In this document: one piece after another, positions 25,984-26,190 of the stretch
How the letters are laid out: the number at the start of each line of letters is the position of its first letter
How positions within the stretch are numbered: position 1 is the first letter of the stretch
Origin: DASUFI01 sp036274635
Lineage (GTDB): Bacteria > Planctomycetota > B15-G4
Reading direction: 5' to 3'
DNA length: 26,190 bases
Assembly (NCBI GenBank): GCA_036274635.1
Contig: DASUFI010000187.1
Location: 1 to 26,190, forward strand
Position numbers and translations under genes: made by a program
The notes under the pieces: model-generated
Told to the model about the DNA's origin: nothing
What the model saw: only the letters and a program-made list of their open reading frames with translations
Databases searched by the model: none

Positions 25984-26112
25984 GAACTGAAGCGACGCAC
26001 GTGCAGTGCATGTGCATCGCTTCCGTGCGGCCGGCGAGTCCCCCCTCCGCCGGGCGAACTGAAGCGGCACGCATGCAGTGCATATGCATCGCTTCCGTTC
26101 GCGGACGGCGCG
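25984..26112. repeat. Two tandem copies of a palindromic repeat
   Basis: Copy 1 (25984-26038) and copy 2 (26056-26112) share GAACTGAAGCG, a TGCAGTGCAT core, TGCATCGCTTCCGT and a GCGG-rich tail, with a 72-bp period. Each holds a 35-bp imperfect palindrome (25989-26023 and 26061-26095) whose ends GAAGCG/CGCTTC are perfect and whose centre is TGCAGTGCA. The copies differ at several positions inside the arms. It lies after the radical SAM gene and before a promoter at the window edge. REP-like element or regulator binding site; role unknown. Confidence 0.8.
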
Positions 26113-26153
26113 AGACGATCGCCCCCACGTTCGGTCGCCCGCCCCGGGGCGGC

Positions 26154-26181
26154 TTGAACGGCCGCCCCCGCCGCGTACAGT
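26154..26181 (+). promoter_or_regulatory. Sigma70-like promoter for a gene beyond the window
   Basis: TTGAAC (26154-26159), 16-nt spacer, TACAGT (26176-26181), immediately before the right end. Reads rightward; the driven gene is not in the window. Confidence 0.45.
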
Positions 26182-26190
26182 CCGGCGCTC

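Overview
The window is a very GC-rich bacterial chromosome segment with densely packed genes that use almost only GC-ending codons, so long antisense open frames are common and mostly meaningless. The cell looks Gram-negative. There is a DUF481 outer-membrane barrel ending in Phe, two lipoproteins, and several large Sec-exported proteins (YVTN/di-haem, FG-GAP, HAF-repeat and a Cys-rich secreted family). This mix, and the recurring C-terminal domain of the secreted proteins, recalls GC-rich uncultured or marine Planctomycetota. That placement is from memory of protein families, not from a search.

Layout. 1-253 (-): 5' part of a lipoprotein gene. 254-648: intergenic, with a striking 60-bp AT-rich palindrome and a GC hairpin after the next gene. 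649-2262 (-): MscS-type channel. 2428-5847 (+): 1139-aa secreted YVTN beta-propeller / di-haem cytochrome c / Ca-binding repeat protein. 5852-7183 (-): RmuC. 7260-7556 (-): acylphosphatase. 7596-8720 and 8717-10150 (+): an HtrA/DegP-like protease overlapping glucose-6-phosphate dehydrogenase by 4 nt. 10242-11156 (+): DUF481 protein. 11157-11775: AT-richer intergenic DNA with hairpins. 11776-12186 (+): 5'-truncated class II photolyase relic. 12246-14606 and 14663-17605 (+): OPT peptide transporter and a two-repeat M16 metallopeptidase lipoprotein. 17682-19355 (+): FG-GAP propeller protein. 19418-20881 (+): HAF-repeat protein. 20907-21320 and 21317-22051 (-): four-TM protein overlapping a TerC gene. 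22130-24292 (-): 720-aa Cys-rich secreted protein. 24456-25916 (+): B12-binding-type radical SAM protein. 25984-26112: two copies of a 35-bp-core palindromic repeat. A promoter for a gene beyond the window lies at the right edge.

How the parts fit. This is mostly housekeeping (RmuC, Zwf, acylphosphatase, MscS, TerC) mixed with envelope and secreted proteins. OPT plus the M16 lipoprotein could cooperate in peptide breakdown and uptake (inference from adjacency). No defence system, CRISPR array, prophage, tRNA or rRNA was recognised. The most informative non-coding signals are a -10-like hexamer TA[G/C]NNT upstream of most transcription-unit starts, the palindrome at 430-489, the photolyase relic and the palindromic repeat pair near the right end.
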